From an uncultured Bacilli bacterium (GTDB lineage: Bacteria > Bacillota_I > Bacilli_A > RF39 > UBA660): DNA of 29,942 bases. The notes below the pieces were generated by a model. It was not told the origin of the DNA, made no database searches, and saw only the letters and a list, made by a program, of their open reading frames with translations. Below are positions 15,767 to 24,569 of this stretch, piece after piece; positions within the stretch are counted from its first letter, which is position 1; each line of letters begins with the position of its first letter. The stretch is from positions 1 through 29,942 of the forward strand of contig CAKOOQ010000015.1 in NCBI GenBank assembly GCA_934098555.1. Direction: 5' to 3'. A program made the position numbers and the translations under genes.

Positions 15767-16927
15767 GTGAATACAGATCAAAAAGTAATACAAGTACCTA
15801 TAGAAGACATTATTCCAAATCGTTTTCAACCAAGACTTGCATTTGACGAGGAAGGATTAAAAGAATTATCGGAGTCTATTAAACAACATGGCATTATTCA
15901 ACCTTTAGTATTAAGAAGGTTAGGCGATAAATATGAGATTATCGCTGGTGAAAGGAGATATAAAGCATCGACTATGGCAGGACTAAGAACCGTTCCAGCA
16001 ATTATCTCAGATATTGATGATAACAAAAGTGCTGAAATTGCCCTTGTTGAAAATATTCAAAGAAGAAATCTAACGGCAATCGAGGAAGCAAAATCTTATA
16101 AAAATTTGTTAGACCGGGGCTATATGACCCAAGAACAACTTGCTAAAAAAATGGGGGTAAGTCAAAGTACCATCGCGAATAAACTTCGTCTACTTAACCT
16201 TGCTCCAGAAGTTCAAGATGCTCTTCTTCAAAACAAAATTGGCGAACGTCACGCAAGAAGTCTTCTCGCTCTTCCTAAAGAAGAACAAGCCGAATGGTTA
16301 CAAAAGATTATCTCTAAAAGATGGAACGTTCGTGAACTTGATTTAGCTATTAAAAAAGCGAAAGGAGAAGTTACCGATGAGGCTGTAAGCCACGTTAAAG
16401 CACCGGATATAAATACGATTATGAACAACAGTCAAGACATTCAAATTGATACCAAAAATAAAGAAATTGAAATGCCAAGTGATACGACAGCCCAACCCTC
16501 ACCAAGTAAATTCTTTAATTTCTTAGAAGATGAAGCCGATAATGTGAACAATGCGATTAATAATACGGTTAAACCAGTCTCAAGTTCTATTGAAGTTTTA
16601 GATGATTTTACTAAACCTCAAGAAGAAGATGTCATTATGCCATTTTTCTTTGATAGTAAAGATAATAAGCAAAATGTCAATCAAATTGAAGAAATTAAAA
16701 ATGATCCTGACGAAGAAATTGTTGACCCAATGGATTCAGTTATCAAACTTGACCCAAATTATCATAATATTGTTAAAGAAGAAAAAGGTCTTGATTTAAA
16801 AACGGCTATTGGGGAAATTAGACAATTAGTGGCTTCTTTAGAAGAAAGAGGTTTCAGTATTAGTCTTGATGAACTTGATTTAACAGGTAATTATCAAATG
16901 ACAATAAATATAAAAAATAATGATTAG
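15767..16927 (+). CDS. noc: Noc/ParB-family CTPase DNA-binding protein
   Basis: 386 aa from a GTG start preceded by AAGGGG. The N-terminal ParB/CTPase domain has PNRFQPR (17-23), GERRYKA (61-67) and ENIQRRNLTAIEEA (95-108). The helix-turn-helix region TQEQLAKKMGVSQSTIANKL (121-140) followed by GERHARSLLAL (159-169) is closer to recalled B. subtilis Noc (GQSTIANKLRLL, ERHARAL) than to Spo0J (SRPHIANHLRLL, MGHGRTL). Residues 200-340 are an acidic, low-complexity linker far longer than in either protein. The C-terminus (342-384, KTAIGEIRQLVASLEERGF ... NYQMTINI) matches the Noc dimerisation domain. The usual Noc N-terminal amphipathic membrane helix is absent. Position after rsmG is the Noc position; soj and spo0J do not follow. 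Noc normally blocks division over the nucleoid; here it may serve as the parS-binding protein (inference). Confidence 0.88.
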   Translation: MNTDQKVIQVPIEDIIPNRFQPRLAFDEEGLKELSESIKQHGIIQPLVLRRLGDKYEIIAGERRYKASTMAGLRTVPAIISDIDDNKSAEIALVENIQRRNLTAIEEAKSYKNLLDRGYMTQEQLAKKMGVSQSTIANKLRLLNLAPEVQDALLQNKIGERHARSLLALPKEEQAEWLQKIISKRWNVRELDLAIKKAKGEVTDEAVSHVKAPDINTIMNNSQDIQIDTKNKEIEMPSDTTAQPSPSKFFNFLEDEADNVNNAINNTVKPVSSSIEVLDDFTKPQEEDVIMPFFFDSKDNKQNVNQIEEIKNDPDEEIVDPMDSVIKLDPNYHNIVKEEKGLDLKTAIGEIRQLVASLEERGFSISLDELDLTGNYQMTINIKNND

Positions 16928-16948
16928 CGATAACCATTATTTTTTTTA
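16916..16948. terminator. Bidirectional terminator between noc and the PBP gene
   Basis: Stem AATAATG (16916-16922) / CATTATT (16935-16941) with a T-run on the right and an A-run on the left. It serves two convergent genes. Confidence 0.75.
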
Positions 16949-18865
16949 CTCTTCTTTACTTACTGTTTCAACTTCTGAACCTTTAACATAATAGAAAATG
17001 GCACTGTTTTCTTTAGAATTTTCTTCACCTGTAATTCCGTTTTTTACCACCCCAATCACATTTTGGGGTTTTTGATACCACTCGTCATCTTTTAAAACTT
17101 GTTCCATAGTATCTAACCAAATATTTTTAGAATAGAAACTCGCCTTAGCATCAATTTCTTTTGCTTCATCGTTTCCTGTCCAAACCATCATCATTAAAGA
17201 AGGTGTATAACCTACACTCCAAGAATCTGTATTTGTTGTTCCGGTTTTTAAGGCGTATTTCCGGGACATTCTAGAGGATAGAGAAAGCGCGGTGGGAGTC
17301 GTATAACTCGTAAAATTTTTATTTGTCGTGTTTGTCATCATTTCATTTAAAATATAAACATAATTACTATTTAAAACAATATTATGTTTTAATTTATGTT
17401 CATAAAGAATATTGCCATCCAAATCTTCCACTTTTTCAATAAAATAAGGTTCTATTTCATCCCCACCACTTGCTAAAGTGTTATAGCCATGAGCAAAATC
17501 CAGCATATTAAGTTCACTAGTTCCTAAAGCAAGAGAAGGGTTTCCTACTAAATTTTCTTGAATACCTACTTTTTTCGCCGTATCGACTAAAACTTCGGTT
17601 CCTAAAAATAAATGGGTTTTCACAGCATAAATGTTATCCGAATAGGCAATCGCCGCGGCCATAGTGATATCTTTATTGGCATAAATTTGATTATAATTGT
17701 TGGGAGAATAAATTTGATTATTAGCAAAGTGAAAAGACGTTTCTTCACTTTTAAAAGTAGAAGAAGAAACAAGGCCATTTTCTAAAGCTGCATAATATAA
17801 AAAAGGCTTCATCGTACTTCCTACTTGGCGTTTGGCCCTCGTTGCCCGGTTATACTGACTTTTGGCATAGTTAAGTCCTCCCGATAACGCTCTTATTTTA
17901 CCCGTTTTGGGTTCTACCATTATACTTGACACTTGTAATTCTTCTTGACTTCCCATATAATTTAAAATTGACTTTTCCATAGTACTTTGCATATCGGTAT
18001 CAAGAGTCGTGTAAATTTTAAGCCCTCCCGATTCTAAAAGAGAAGTAGGAACAGATTTTATATTTTTAAGTTCGGATAGAACCGCATCTTGGTAATATAA
18101 AATCATTTGTAAATTATTTTGATCTCTTTGGCCATAAATAGGAATTTCACTCTCAAATAAATGGTTATATTCTTCATCTGTTAAGTAACCGTTTTTTTTC
18201 ATAGCTTCCGCGACAACCCAAGCCCTTTTAATACAAGCTTCATAATCACTAACGGGATTATAATTACTAGGATTTTTAGGAATACCCGCGAGCATAATAG
18301 CTTCTTCTAATGATAAATCTTTACTACTTTTATTAAAATAATAGTTACTAGCATCTTCAATGCCGTAGTTTCCTTCACCATAATTAATTGTATTTAAATA
18401 TCCTTCTAAAATATTGTCTTTACTATAATGAACTTCCAGTTCAATTGTTAAAAACGCTTCCTCGATTTTTCTTGACCAAGTTTGGTCAAATGTCAAAAAC
18501 ATATTTTTGATATATTGCTGACTAATGGTGGAAGCTCCTTGTCTTGTGTGATATAAAAAATTTGTTACTAAAGCTTTACCAATTCTTGGAATATCAAAGC
18601 CTAAATGATGATAAAAGCTTTTATCTTCAACGCTAATGACAGCGTTTTTTAAGTCTGAAGAGATATCACTCAAACTCATCCATTCATTAGAACCTGATCC
18701 TTGATAGACCAAATTTTCTTGATTATCATAAAGAAATATTTTCCCCATGTTCTTAAGTTCTAATTTTGGCGAAAAAAAAGCATAAACATAAATACCTATT
18801 AATATTACTATAGCACTTAGAAAACCAAACAAACAAAATTTCATACTCCATTTTAATAATTTCAT
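16946..18865 (-). CDS. Class A penicillin-binding protein (transglycosylase/transpeptidase)
   Basis: Peptidoglycan synthase that polymerises glycan strands and cross-links them outside the membrane. The 639-aa product has an N-terminal membrane anchor (about 8-30), a GT51 glycosyltransferase domain with catalytic E80 in VEDKSFYHHLG, RQGASTISQQ (108-117) and the helix TIELEVHYSKDNILEGYLN (140-158), and a transpeptidase domain with S350-T-M-K353, S409-D-N411 and K540-T-G542. The start is the ATG at 18865, eight bases after AGGTG; a GTG three codons upstream has no ribosome-binding site. It is the only gene right of the origin that runs against replication. PbpF/PonA-like; the exact paralogue is uncertain. 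Confidence 0.93.
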   Translation of the reverse strand: MKLLKWSMKFCLFGFLSAIVILIGIYVYAFFSPKLELKNMGKIFLYDNQENLVYQGSGSNEWMSLSDISSDLKNAVISVEDKSFYHHLGFDIPRIGKALVTNFLYHTRQGASTISQQYIKNMFLTFDQTWSRKIEEAFLTIELEVHYSKDNILEGYLNTINYGEGNYGIEDASNYYFNKSSKDLSLEEAIMLAGIPKNPSNYNPVSDYEACIKRAWVVAEAMKKNGYLTDEEYNHLFESEIPIYGQRDQNNLQMILYYQDAVLSELKNIKSVPTSLLESGGLKIYTTLDTDMQSTMEKSILNYMGSQEELQVSSIMVEPKTGKIRALSGGLNYAKSQYNRATRAKRQVGSTMKPFLYYAALENGLVSSSTFKSEETSFHFANNQIYSPNNYNQIYANKDITMAAAIAYSDNIYAVKTHLFLGTEVLVDTAKKVGIQENLVGNPSLALGTSELNMLDFAHGYNTLASGGDEIEPYFIEKVEDLDGNILYEHKLKHNIVLNSNYVYILNEMMTNTTNKNFTSYTTPTALSLSSRMSRKYALKTGTTNTDSWSVGYTPSLMMMVWTGNDEAKEIDAKASFYSKNIWLDTMEQVLKDDEWYQKPQNVIGVVKNGITGEENSKENSAIFYYVKGSEVETVSKEE

Positions 18866-18946
18866 TGTTTTCACCTAAAGTTATTATGTAAATTTTTTTG
18901 TAAAATATAAGTATGAAAAAAAGTTCTTCTTTTTCTTGTAAAAGCA

Positions 18947-18955
18947 TGTTATAAT
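18947..18955 (+). promoter_or_regulatory. Extended -10 promoter for the DUF1934-argS operon
   Basis: TGTTATAAT (TATAAT at 18950-18955), a perfect extended -10, 26 bases before the TTG start. No clear -35 at the right distance (TTCTTT at 18927-18932). Confidence 0.6.
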
Positions 18956-18981
18956 GTACCGGAAAAAAGAGGTGATGGTCT

Positions 18982-19341
18982 TTGCCATTAAACTGTCGAA
19001 TTAAAAAAAAGAATAAAATCATCGCGGAAGGGAATCATCTTACTTATGAACTAAAGGATAATATTTTAGAATTTGAATGGGATGAGATGAAACATTTTCT
19101 TGATTTAGATAATATGGAATTTACAAGAGAAAATGATGATTATTCCTTTTTCTTAAGTGTTAGAAATCAAACCAGTGAGATTCGTTTAAAAAAAGAACAA
19201 TATGACTTGCAAGTTCAAGTAGAGTATGCTACTCTTATGAAGATGAAAAATACGATAAATTTAAAATATTTTATAGAAACAGATGACGAAGAAACCGAAG
19301 TTTGTATAGAATTAGAAGGTGAAAATGATGATAACGAATAA
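18982..19341 (+). CDS. DUF1934 (YwiB-like) beta-barrel protein
   Basis: A 119-aa acidic protein from a TTG start preceded by GAGGTG at the right distance; an ATG at 18975 leads only to a nine-residue reading. The pattern of alternating beta-strands (LTYELKDNILEFEW, IRLKKEQYDLQVQVEY, NTINLKYFIET, TEVCIELEGE) fits the small calycin-like barrel of DUF1934/YwiB, and YwiB is next to argS in B. subtilis. The assignment rests on fold pattern and synteny more than on sequence. It has no known biochemical function. It overlaps argS by 14 bases. Confidence 0.65.
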   Translation: MPLNCRIKKKNKIIAEGNHLTYELKDNILEFEWDEMKHFLDLDNMEFTRENDDYSFFLSVRNQTSEIRLKKEQYDLQVQVEYATLMKMKNTINLKYFIETDDEETEVCIELEGENDDNE

Positions 19342-21010
19342 AATAGAAGACCTTTTAAAAGAAGTCCTTAATGAACAAAGTATGCCTATGGATGAGGTAA
19401 ATGTTATTGTATCCAATCGTAAGGACCTAGCCGATTATCAATTTGATGGTGCCTTTAAATTAGCTAAAATTTATCATAAAAATCCTTTAGAAATGGCTTC
19501 TTTAATCGCAGAAAAATTACAAGGAAATCCTTTCTTTGCCAAAGTTGAAGCTATGGCTCCTGGTTTTGTTAATTTTACTTTAAGTGAGAAAGAAATAAAT
19601 GAAAACCTTAATAAAATGATGATTGAGTCTTTATATGGTATTCAAAAACCTCAAAAAGAAACGATTGTTATTGATTATGGAGGACCAAACATCGCCAAAC
19701 CTTTACACGTTGGCCATTTAAGAAGTGCTGTCGTGGGGGAAGCCATTAAAAGGATGTTAAAGTTTATAGGACATGAAGTTATCAGTGATGTCCATTTAGG
19801 GGATTATGGCTTACAAATCGGTCAAGTTATCTATGGTCTTAAAAAAGAAAACATCCCTCTTGATAAAATTTCTTTAGCTATTTTAGAAGAAATATATCCT
19901 AAAATGAGTGCTTTATGTAAAGAAGACGAAAGTGTTAAACAAATATGCGCGGATATTACCAAACAATTACAAGATGGCAATGAAGAATATCAAGCTTATT
20001 TTCATGTAATAAGAGATTTATCTTGCAAAGATATTAAAAGAATATATGATTACCTAGATGTTTCTTTTGATTATTGGTACGGTGAAAGTGATTCGTATCC
20101 TTATATTGAAATGCTAACGAAAGATTTAGAAAGTAAAAACCTACTCCAAATAAGTGAAGGTGCTAAAATTATTGATGTCAAAAAAGAGACAGATGCCAAA
20201 GAATTACCTCCTTTAATTTATCAAAAGAGTAATGGTGCGTATTTATATGGTACCACCGATTTAGGAACCATTAAACAACGTGTTTTAGATTTTAATCCCA
20301 ATCGTATTTTATATGTTGCCGATAGACGTCAAAATCTTCATTTTGAATCTGTTTTTCGGGTGTGTGAACAGTTAAAATTACCACAAAAGTTTGAATTTTT
20401 AGGCTTTGGTACTGTTAATGGAGCTGATGGAAAACCATTTAAAACACGTTCGGGTCATACACCAAAACTGGATGATTTATTTAAAGAAACCAAAGAAATT
20501 TTCTTGTCTTCTAGTGAGAAGAATAACCAAATGACTGAGGAAGATTTAGATATTCTTGTTAATGCCATTATCAAATTTGCTGATTTACAAAACAATCGTG
20601 AAAAAGATTACATTTTTGATATCAATAAATTTTCTCAGACAACCGGTAAAACAGGGCCTTATATTTTATACACATATTTAAGAGTTCAAAATATTTTGAA
20701 AAAAGAAAGTTGTTCTCTTTCAAAATTGAACGAAACAATATACAATAATGAGGATAGAGAATTAAGACTTAAATTGATGGAATTAGAAAATATTGTTAAT
20801 TATGCCGTAAGTTTAAGGCTTCCTTCTATTCTTGCTAATTATATTTATGAATTATGTGTGAATATGAATGCTTTTTATGAAAATAATCATATAAATAATT
20901 TAGAAGATGAAGAAAAGAAACAAAATTGGCTCTTTGTTTTACAATTAACCAATCGTATTATTAAAGACTTATTAAATATATTAAGTATAAAGATACCAGA
21001 AAGGATGTAA
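19328..21010 (+). CDS. argS: Arginyl-tRNA synthetase
   Basis: Charges tRNA-Arg. 560 aa from the ATG at 19328, six bases after AAGGTG; two in-frame codons upstream (GTG 19319, ATG 19325) are too close to or within that site. The N-terminal additional domain (1-105) precedes the class I HIGH motif HVGH (127-130, in NIAKPLHVGHLRSAVVGEA). The KMSKS counterpart FKTRSG and the helical anticodon-binding C-terminus ending IPERM are typical. The start overlaps the DUF1934 gene. No T-box leader is visible. Confidence 0.96.
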   Translation: MITNKIEDLLKEVLNEQSMPMDEVNVIVSNRKDLADYQFDGAFKLAKIYHKNPLEMASLIAEKLQGNPFFAKVEAMAPGFVNFTLSEKEINENLNKMMIESLYGIQKPQKETIVIDYGGPNIAKPLHVGHLRSAVVGEAIKRMLKFIGHEVISDVHLGDYGLQIGQVIYGLKKENIPLDKISLAILEEIYPKMSALCKEDESVKQICADITKQLQDGNEEYQAYFHVIRDLSCKDIKRIYDYLDVSFDYWYGESDSYPYIEMLTKDLESKNLLQISEGAKIIDVKKETDAKELPPLIYQKSNGAYLYGTTDLGTIKQRVLDFNPNRILYVADRRQNLHFESVFRVCEQLKLPQKFEFLGFGTVNGADGKPFKTRSGHTPKLDDLFKETKEIFLSSSEKNNQMTEEDLDILVNAIIKFADLQNNREKDYIFDINKFSQTTGKTGPYILYTYLRVQNILKKESCSLSKLNETIYNNEDRELRLKLMELENIVNYAVSLRLPSILANYIYELCVNMNAFYENNHINNLEDEEKKQNWLFVLQLTNRIIKDLLNILSIKIPERM

Positions 21011-21013
21011 AAA

Positions 21014-21445
21014 ATGAAAAATTTAAAGGAATTAACTGCTGAGGAAATTGATAATCTAGGATATGATGAATTAGCTTATAAAATATTAGAAGAAACAAAT
21101 AAAAAAATGAAAATTACCGATTTATTCAAGCAAATTTGTGATTTAAAAGGCTTAAGTGAAGCAGATTATGAAAATTTAATTGGTGACTTTTTTGAAATTC
21201 TAACAACGGATAAAAAATTTATTATGTTAGAAAATGGTTTTTGGGATTTAAAATCTCGGCATAGTGAAAAATTAGTTGTTGAAGAAGACGATGATTTTGA
21301 AGAAGAACCTGAAGAAACCGAAGCAGAAACAGATGAAGAAGAAAATCTAGATAATTATTACGATGAAGATGAAGTAGACGATGATACGGAAAATGATTTA
21401 AAAGATTTAGTTGTTATTGAAGATGAAGATAACTTAGCAGAATAG
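21014..21445 (+). CDS. rpoE: DNA-directed RNA polymerase delta subunit
   Basis: A 143-aa protein: a globular HARE-HTH domain (about 1-82, with ITDLFKQICDL and NGFWDLKSRH) followed by a strongly acidic, Asp/Glu-rich disordered tail (88-143). This two-part structure is specific to the Firmicutes delta subunit, which helps release and recycle RNA polymerase. It lies three bases after argS, with AAGGATG as its ribosome-binding site, and nine bases before prfA. Confidence 0.92.
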   Translation: MKNLKELTAEEIDNLGYDELAYKILEETNKKMKITDLFKQICDLKGLSEADYENLIGDFFEILTTDKKFIMLENGFWDLKSRHSEKLVVEEDDDFEEEPEETEAETDEEENLDNYYDEDEVDDDTENDLKDLVVIEDEDNLAE

Positions 21446-21453
21446 GAGTCTTT

Positions 21454-22521
21454 ATGAAAGAAAAATTAGAAAGTATAAAAAAACGTTATGAAGAAGTAAC
21501 GAATGAACTTATGCAACCAGAGATTATGAGTGATTTTCAAAAATTAAAAACTCTCTCCAAAGAACAAAGTGACTTAAAAGAAATTGTTGTAAAGTATGAT
21601 GAGTTACAAGAGTGTGAAAAAAATGTTGAAGAAGCCAAATCTCTTGTCAATGATCCTGATTTTAGAGAAATGGCCGAATTGGAAATAACAGAAAATACCG
21701 AAAAAATAACAAAACTAAATGAAGAACTTGAAATTTTACTTATTCCTAAAGATGAAAATGATACGAAAAATGTTATCATGGAAATAAGAGGTGCTGCAGG
21801 TGGAGATGAAGCCAATATTTTTGCGGGTGATCTTTTAAGGATGTATACTTATTATGCCGAAAAAAATGGTTGGAAAATCGAAATAAACCATGAAGTCGAA
21901 GGAACGTCTGGCGGTTTTTCTCAAGTAGAATGCATCATTAAAGGTGAAAGTGTTTATTCTAAATTAAAGTATGAAAGTGGAGCACATCGTGTTCAAAGAG
22001 TTCCTGTTACCGAAACTCAAGGACGTGTTCATACATCCACCGCGACCGTTTTGGTTATGCCAGAACGAGACGATATCGACATTGATATTAAAGAAAGTGA
22101 TTTAAAAATTGATGTGTATCACTCAAGCGGCGCAGGTGGACAAAGCGTTAACACTGCTAATTCAGCCGTTCGTATTACCCATTTACCAACAAATACCGTA
22201 GTTACTTGTCAAAATGAACGGAGTCAACTTCGTAATAAGGATAAGGCTATGCAACTTTTAAAGATTAAGTTGTATGATCAAATGGAACAAGAGAAAGAAG
22301 CTTCTTTAGGCACAGAAAGAAAAAGTAAAATAGGTACTGGTGATCGTTCTGAAAAAATAAGAACTTATAATTATCCTCAAAACAGGGTAACAGACCATCG
22401 TATTGGATTTTCCATTATGGCTTTAGACAAAGTTATGGATGGTGATTTAGAGCCTATTATTGACGCTTTAATTACCGAAGATTTAAAAAGAAAGTTACAG
22501 GGAGACCTAAATGAAGTATAA
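21454..22521 (+). CDS. prfA: Peptide chain release factor 1
   Basis: Ends translation at UAA and UAG. The 355-aa product has the stop-codon reading tripeptide PVT (184-186, in QRVPVTETQGR) and the catalytic GGQ (228-230, in SSGAGGQSVNTANSAV). PxT rather than SPF distinguishes it from RF2. TAGGAG precedes the ATG. Its last 11 bases overlap the ADP-ribosyltransferase gene, an arrangement that suggests coupled translation. Confidence 0.97.
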   Translation: MKEKLESIKKRYEEVTNELMQPEIMSDFQKLKTLSKEQSDLKEIVVKYDELQECEKNVEEAKSLVNDPDFREMAELEITENTEKITKLNEELEILLIPKDENDTKNVIMEIRGAAGGDEANIFAGDLLRMYTYYAEKNGWKIEINHEVEGTSGGFSQVECIIKGESVYSKLKYESGAHRVQRVPVTETQGRVHTSTATVLVMPERDDIDIDIKESDLKIDVYHSSGAGGQSVNTANSAVRITHLPTNTVVTCQNERSQLRNKDKAMQLLKIKLYDQMEQEKEASLGTERKSKIGTGDRSEKIRTYNYPQNRVTDHRIGFSIMALDKVMDGDLEPIIDALITEDLKRKLQGDLNEV

Positions 22522-23266
22522 GCAAGATCATAATACTCGTTTTGCTATAGACTATATAGGTTCTAATTTAGATAATATAGATACTTATCTTACCTTAACG
22601 GCCGGTGAGCCAACTACTGTTTTTAAAAATAATGAACAAATAAATGCGTATTTCAAATCTTATAGTCCTGATATGACATACAGTGAAGCTGAGACAATAA
22701 TGTCTTATACCAATCGTCTTTATGGAAGAATCAATTCTCTTAAAAGAGGTTTTTGGAATTATGAAGCATTGGGTAGATTAACTCCTGAAGATAAAGCCTA
22801 TTATTTAAAATATGCGGATGATATGGAAAAAATTATTAATAAAGTTACACCTTTACCAACAAATATTTCAACTTATAGGGGAACCGATTTAAAAAATTTT
22901 CATCGTTTTGGAATTTCTTCATTAGAAGATTTAGCATCACTTCTTAACCAGTATATCTATGATGATTCTTTTGTAAGCACTTCTTTACTAGCTAATCAAA
23001 GTTTTTTTAAAGAAAATAAAGCAGCCTATAATGGTAATAATATACAGATAGAGTATCTTATTCCAAAGGATAGTCAAGATGGACTTTTTGTGCCTCTTTC
23101 TTTTTATGATGTAGAAAGTGAGTACCTTATAAATTGTGGTAATTTGGCTAAAGTTATTGATGTGAAAATTGATTATGAAAAAGAAGAAGCTTATATAAAA
23201 ATGATTCTTGTTCCTAAAAAAGTATGGGATAGAAATTATTATCAAGAAAGTCAAAGAAATTTATGA
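22511..23266 (+). CDS. Mono-ADP-ribosyltransferase, R-S-E class (VIP2/C3-toxin-like fold)
   Basis: A 251-aa protein with the three motifs of the arginine-type (R-S-E) ADP-ribosyltransferases in order and spacing: R123 in STYRGTDLKNF, the S-T-S strand at 156-158 (DDSFVSTSLL), and E202-x-E204 in YDVESEYLIN after a beta-strand-rich stretch (IQIEYLIPKDSQDGLFVP, 178-195). Such enzymes split NAD and attach ADP-ribose to proteins; E-x-E is usual for arginine or actin targets, Q-x-E for Rho-type. There is no signal peptide, membrane helix or toxin translocation domain, so it is probably intracellular. It overlaps prfA by 11 bases and prmC by four, which is unexpected: these two genes are normally adjacent. 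No macrodomain or ADP-ribosylglycohydrolase antidote is seen nearby. Its codon use looks like that of its neighbours. The target is unknown. Confidence 0.85.
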   Translation: MKYKQDHNTRFAIDYIGSNLDNIDTYLTLTAGEPTTVFKNNEQINAYFKSYSPDMTYSEAETIMSYTNRLYGRINSLKRGFWNYEALGRLTPEDKAYYLKYADDMEKIINKVTPLPTNISTYRGTDLKNFHRFGISSLEDLASLLNQYIYDDSFVSTSLLANQSFFKENKAAYNGNNIQIEYLIPKDSQDGLFVPLSFYDVESEYLINCGNLAKVIDVKIDYEKEEAYIKMILVPKKVWDRNYYQESQRNL

Positions 23267-23988
23267 AACCAGATTATATCACAGATACAGACTGGCAATT
23301 ACTAAAAGAAAAATATCCAAATCATATGGATGATGTCTTAGGAAAGTTAAGTGAGGACTATCCTGTTCAGTATTTGATTGGGGCAGTTCCTTTTTTGAAC
23401 ACAGAAATAAAAGTGGATAAACGAGCATTAATCCCTCGTTTTGAAACCGAATATCTCGTATCAAAAATAATAGATAAGTTTAAAACAGCCCAGAACTTAA
23501 AAATAATAGAACTAGGCACTGGTAGTGGCTGCATATCAATAGCTTTAAAGAAAAACTTGGCTTGTGAAGTTAAGGCTATTGACATTTCCTCAAAGGCCCT
23601 TTCTCTTGCCCAAGAAAATGCTCTTCAAAATAAGGTAAATATTCAATTTGAAGAAATCTCTATGTTTGATGTTTCTTATGAAAACTATGATATTATAATA
23701 AGTAATCCCCCTTATGTAAAAAAAGGAGAATATGTTACTCCAAACACAAGATATGAGCCTTCTTTAGCCTTGTATGCGGAGGAAGAAGGCATGGAGTTTT
23801 ATCATAAGATTTTACAAAAAATATCTTTGACAGAAAATAAGCCTCATTGGATTATTTTTGAAATGGGGGCTTATCAAAAAGAGGCCATGAAAAACTTACA
23901 GGTAAAATATTTGCCTGATTATCATATCCAGGTTCAAAAAGATCTTGCAGGTCGTGATCGTTTTGTTTTTTTAGAAAAAATTGTATAA
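23263..23988 (+). CDS. prmC: Release factor glutamine methyltransferase PrmC
   Basis: Methylates the glutamine of the release factor GGQ motif. The 241-aa product has the SAM motif IIELGTGSGCISIALKK (81-97) and the catalytic NPPY (148-151), with RFETEYLV upstream as in the family. E. coli and Bacillus proteins are about 277-288 aa; the NPPY lies about 35 residues nearer the N-terminus here, so the N-terminal substrate-binding domain is shortened. The first ATG overlaps the preceding gene's stop by four bases, with no strong ribosome-binding site, so coupling is likely. Confidence 0.94.
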   Translation: MKPDYITDTDWQLLKEKYPNHMDDVLGKLSEDYPVQYLIGAVPFLNTEIKVDKRALIPRFETEYLVSKIIDKFKTAQNLKIIELGTGSGCISIALKKNLACEVKAIDISSKALSLAQENALQNKVNIQFEEISMFDVSYENYDIIISNPPYVKKGEYVTPNTRYEPSLALYAEEEGMEFYHKILQKISLTENKPHWIIFEMGAYQKEAMKNLQVKYLPDYHIQVQKDLAGRDRFVFLEKIV

Positions 23989-24027
23989 AAAAAACTTTCT
24001 TTAACCATGAATGAAGTAGGTGATACC

Positions 24028-24531
24028 ATGAAAAAAGTAATTCCTATTTTATTCCTTTTTTTTGCTATTTATTTTGGAACGCATAAAGAAGAAATTATCA
24101 TTCCTGATTACGCTATTCGCTTTCGGGTAATTGCTAATTCTAATTCTTACGAAGACCAAGCCTTAAAAATAAAAGTGAAAGAAGAAGTTGAAAATAAATT
24201 AGACACTCTTATGCAGGATGCTAAAACGAGTGCAGATGCCAAAAAAATTATCGAAGATAATTTACCTTGGATAACAAAAACCGTAAATAATTACAGTGCC
24301 GCCACGATTTCTTTTGGAAAAAACTATTTTCCGCCGAAAACTTACAAGGGTGTTACTTATCCTAGTGGTGATTATGAATCGCTTGTTATTACTCTTGGTA
24401 AAGGAAGTGGTGAAAATTGGTGGTGTGTGATGTTTCCTCCACTTTGTTTATTAGATGCCAAAAATAATAACACAACAGAAGTGGACTATAAGTTTTATGT
24501 CAAAGATGTTCTTCAGAAATACTTCTCATAA
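24028..24531 (+). CDS. spoIIR: Stage II sporulation protein R
   Basis: A signal made in the forespore that triggers SpoIIGA to process pro-sigma-E in the mother cell. The 167-aa product has an N-terminal signal or anchor (1-20), then the family hallmark RFRVIANSNSYEDQALKIKVK and the C-terminal KTYKGVTYPSGDYESL ... NWWCVMFPPLC. The ATG at 24028 follows AGGTGAT at five bases; an upstream ATG at 24007 is not preceded by a ribosome-binding site. prfA-prmC-spoIIR is the Bacillus order. Confidence 0.94.
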   Translation: MKKVIPILFLFFAIYFGTHKEEIIIPDYAIRFRVIANSNSYEDQALKIKVKEEVENKLDTLMQDAKTSADAKKIIEDNLPWITKTVNNYSAATISFGKNYFPPKTYKGVTYPSGDYESLVITLGKGSGENWWCVMFPPLCLLDAKNNNTTEVDYKFYVKDVLQKYFS

Positions 24532-24569
24532 AAATACTCTTTCTTTCATAAAAATTAGCAGGAGACATT

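Noticed and set aside
17257..17269. Noc-type site in the PBP gene
   Set aside because: ATTTCCGGGACAT is one base short of the Noc palindrome and not symmetric.
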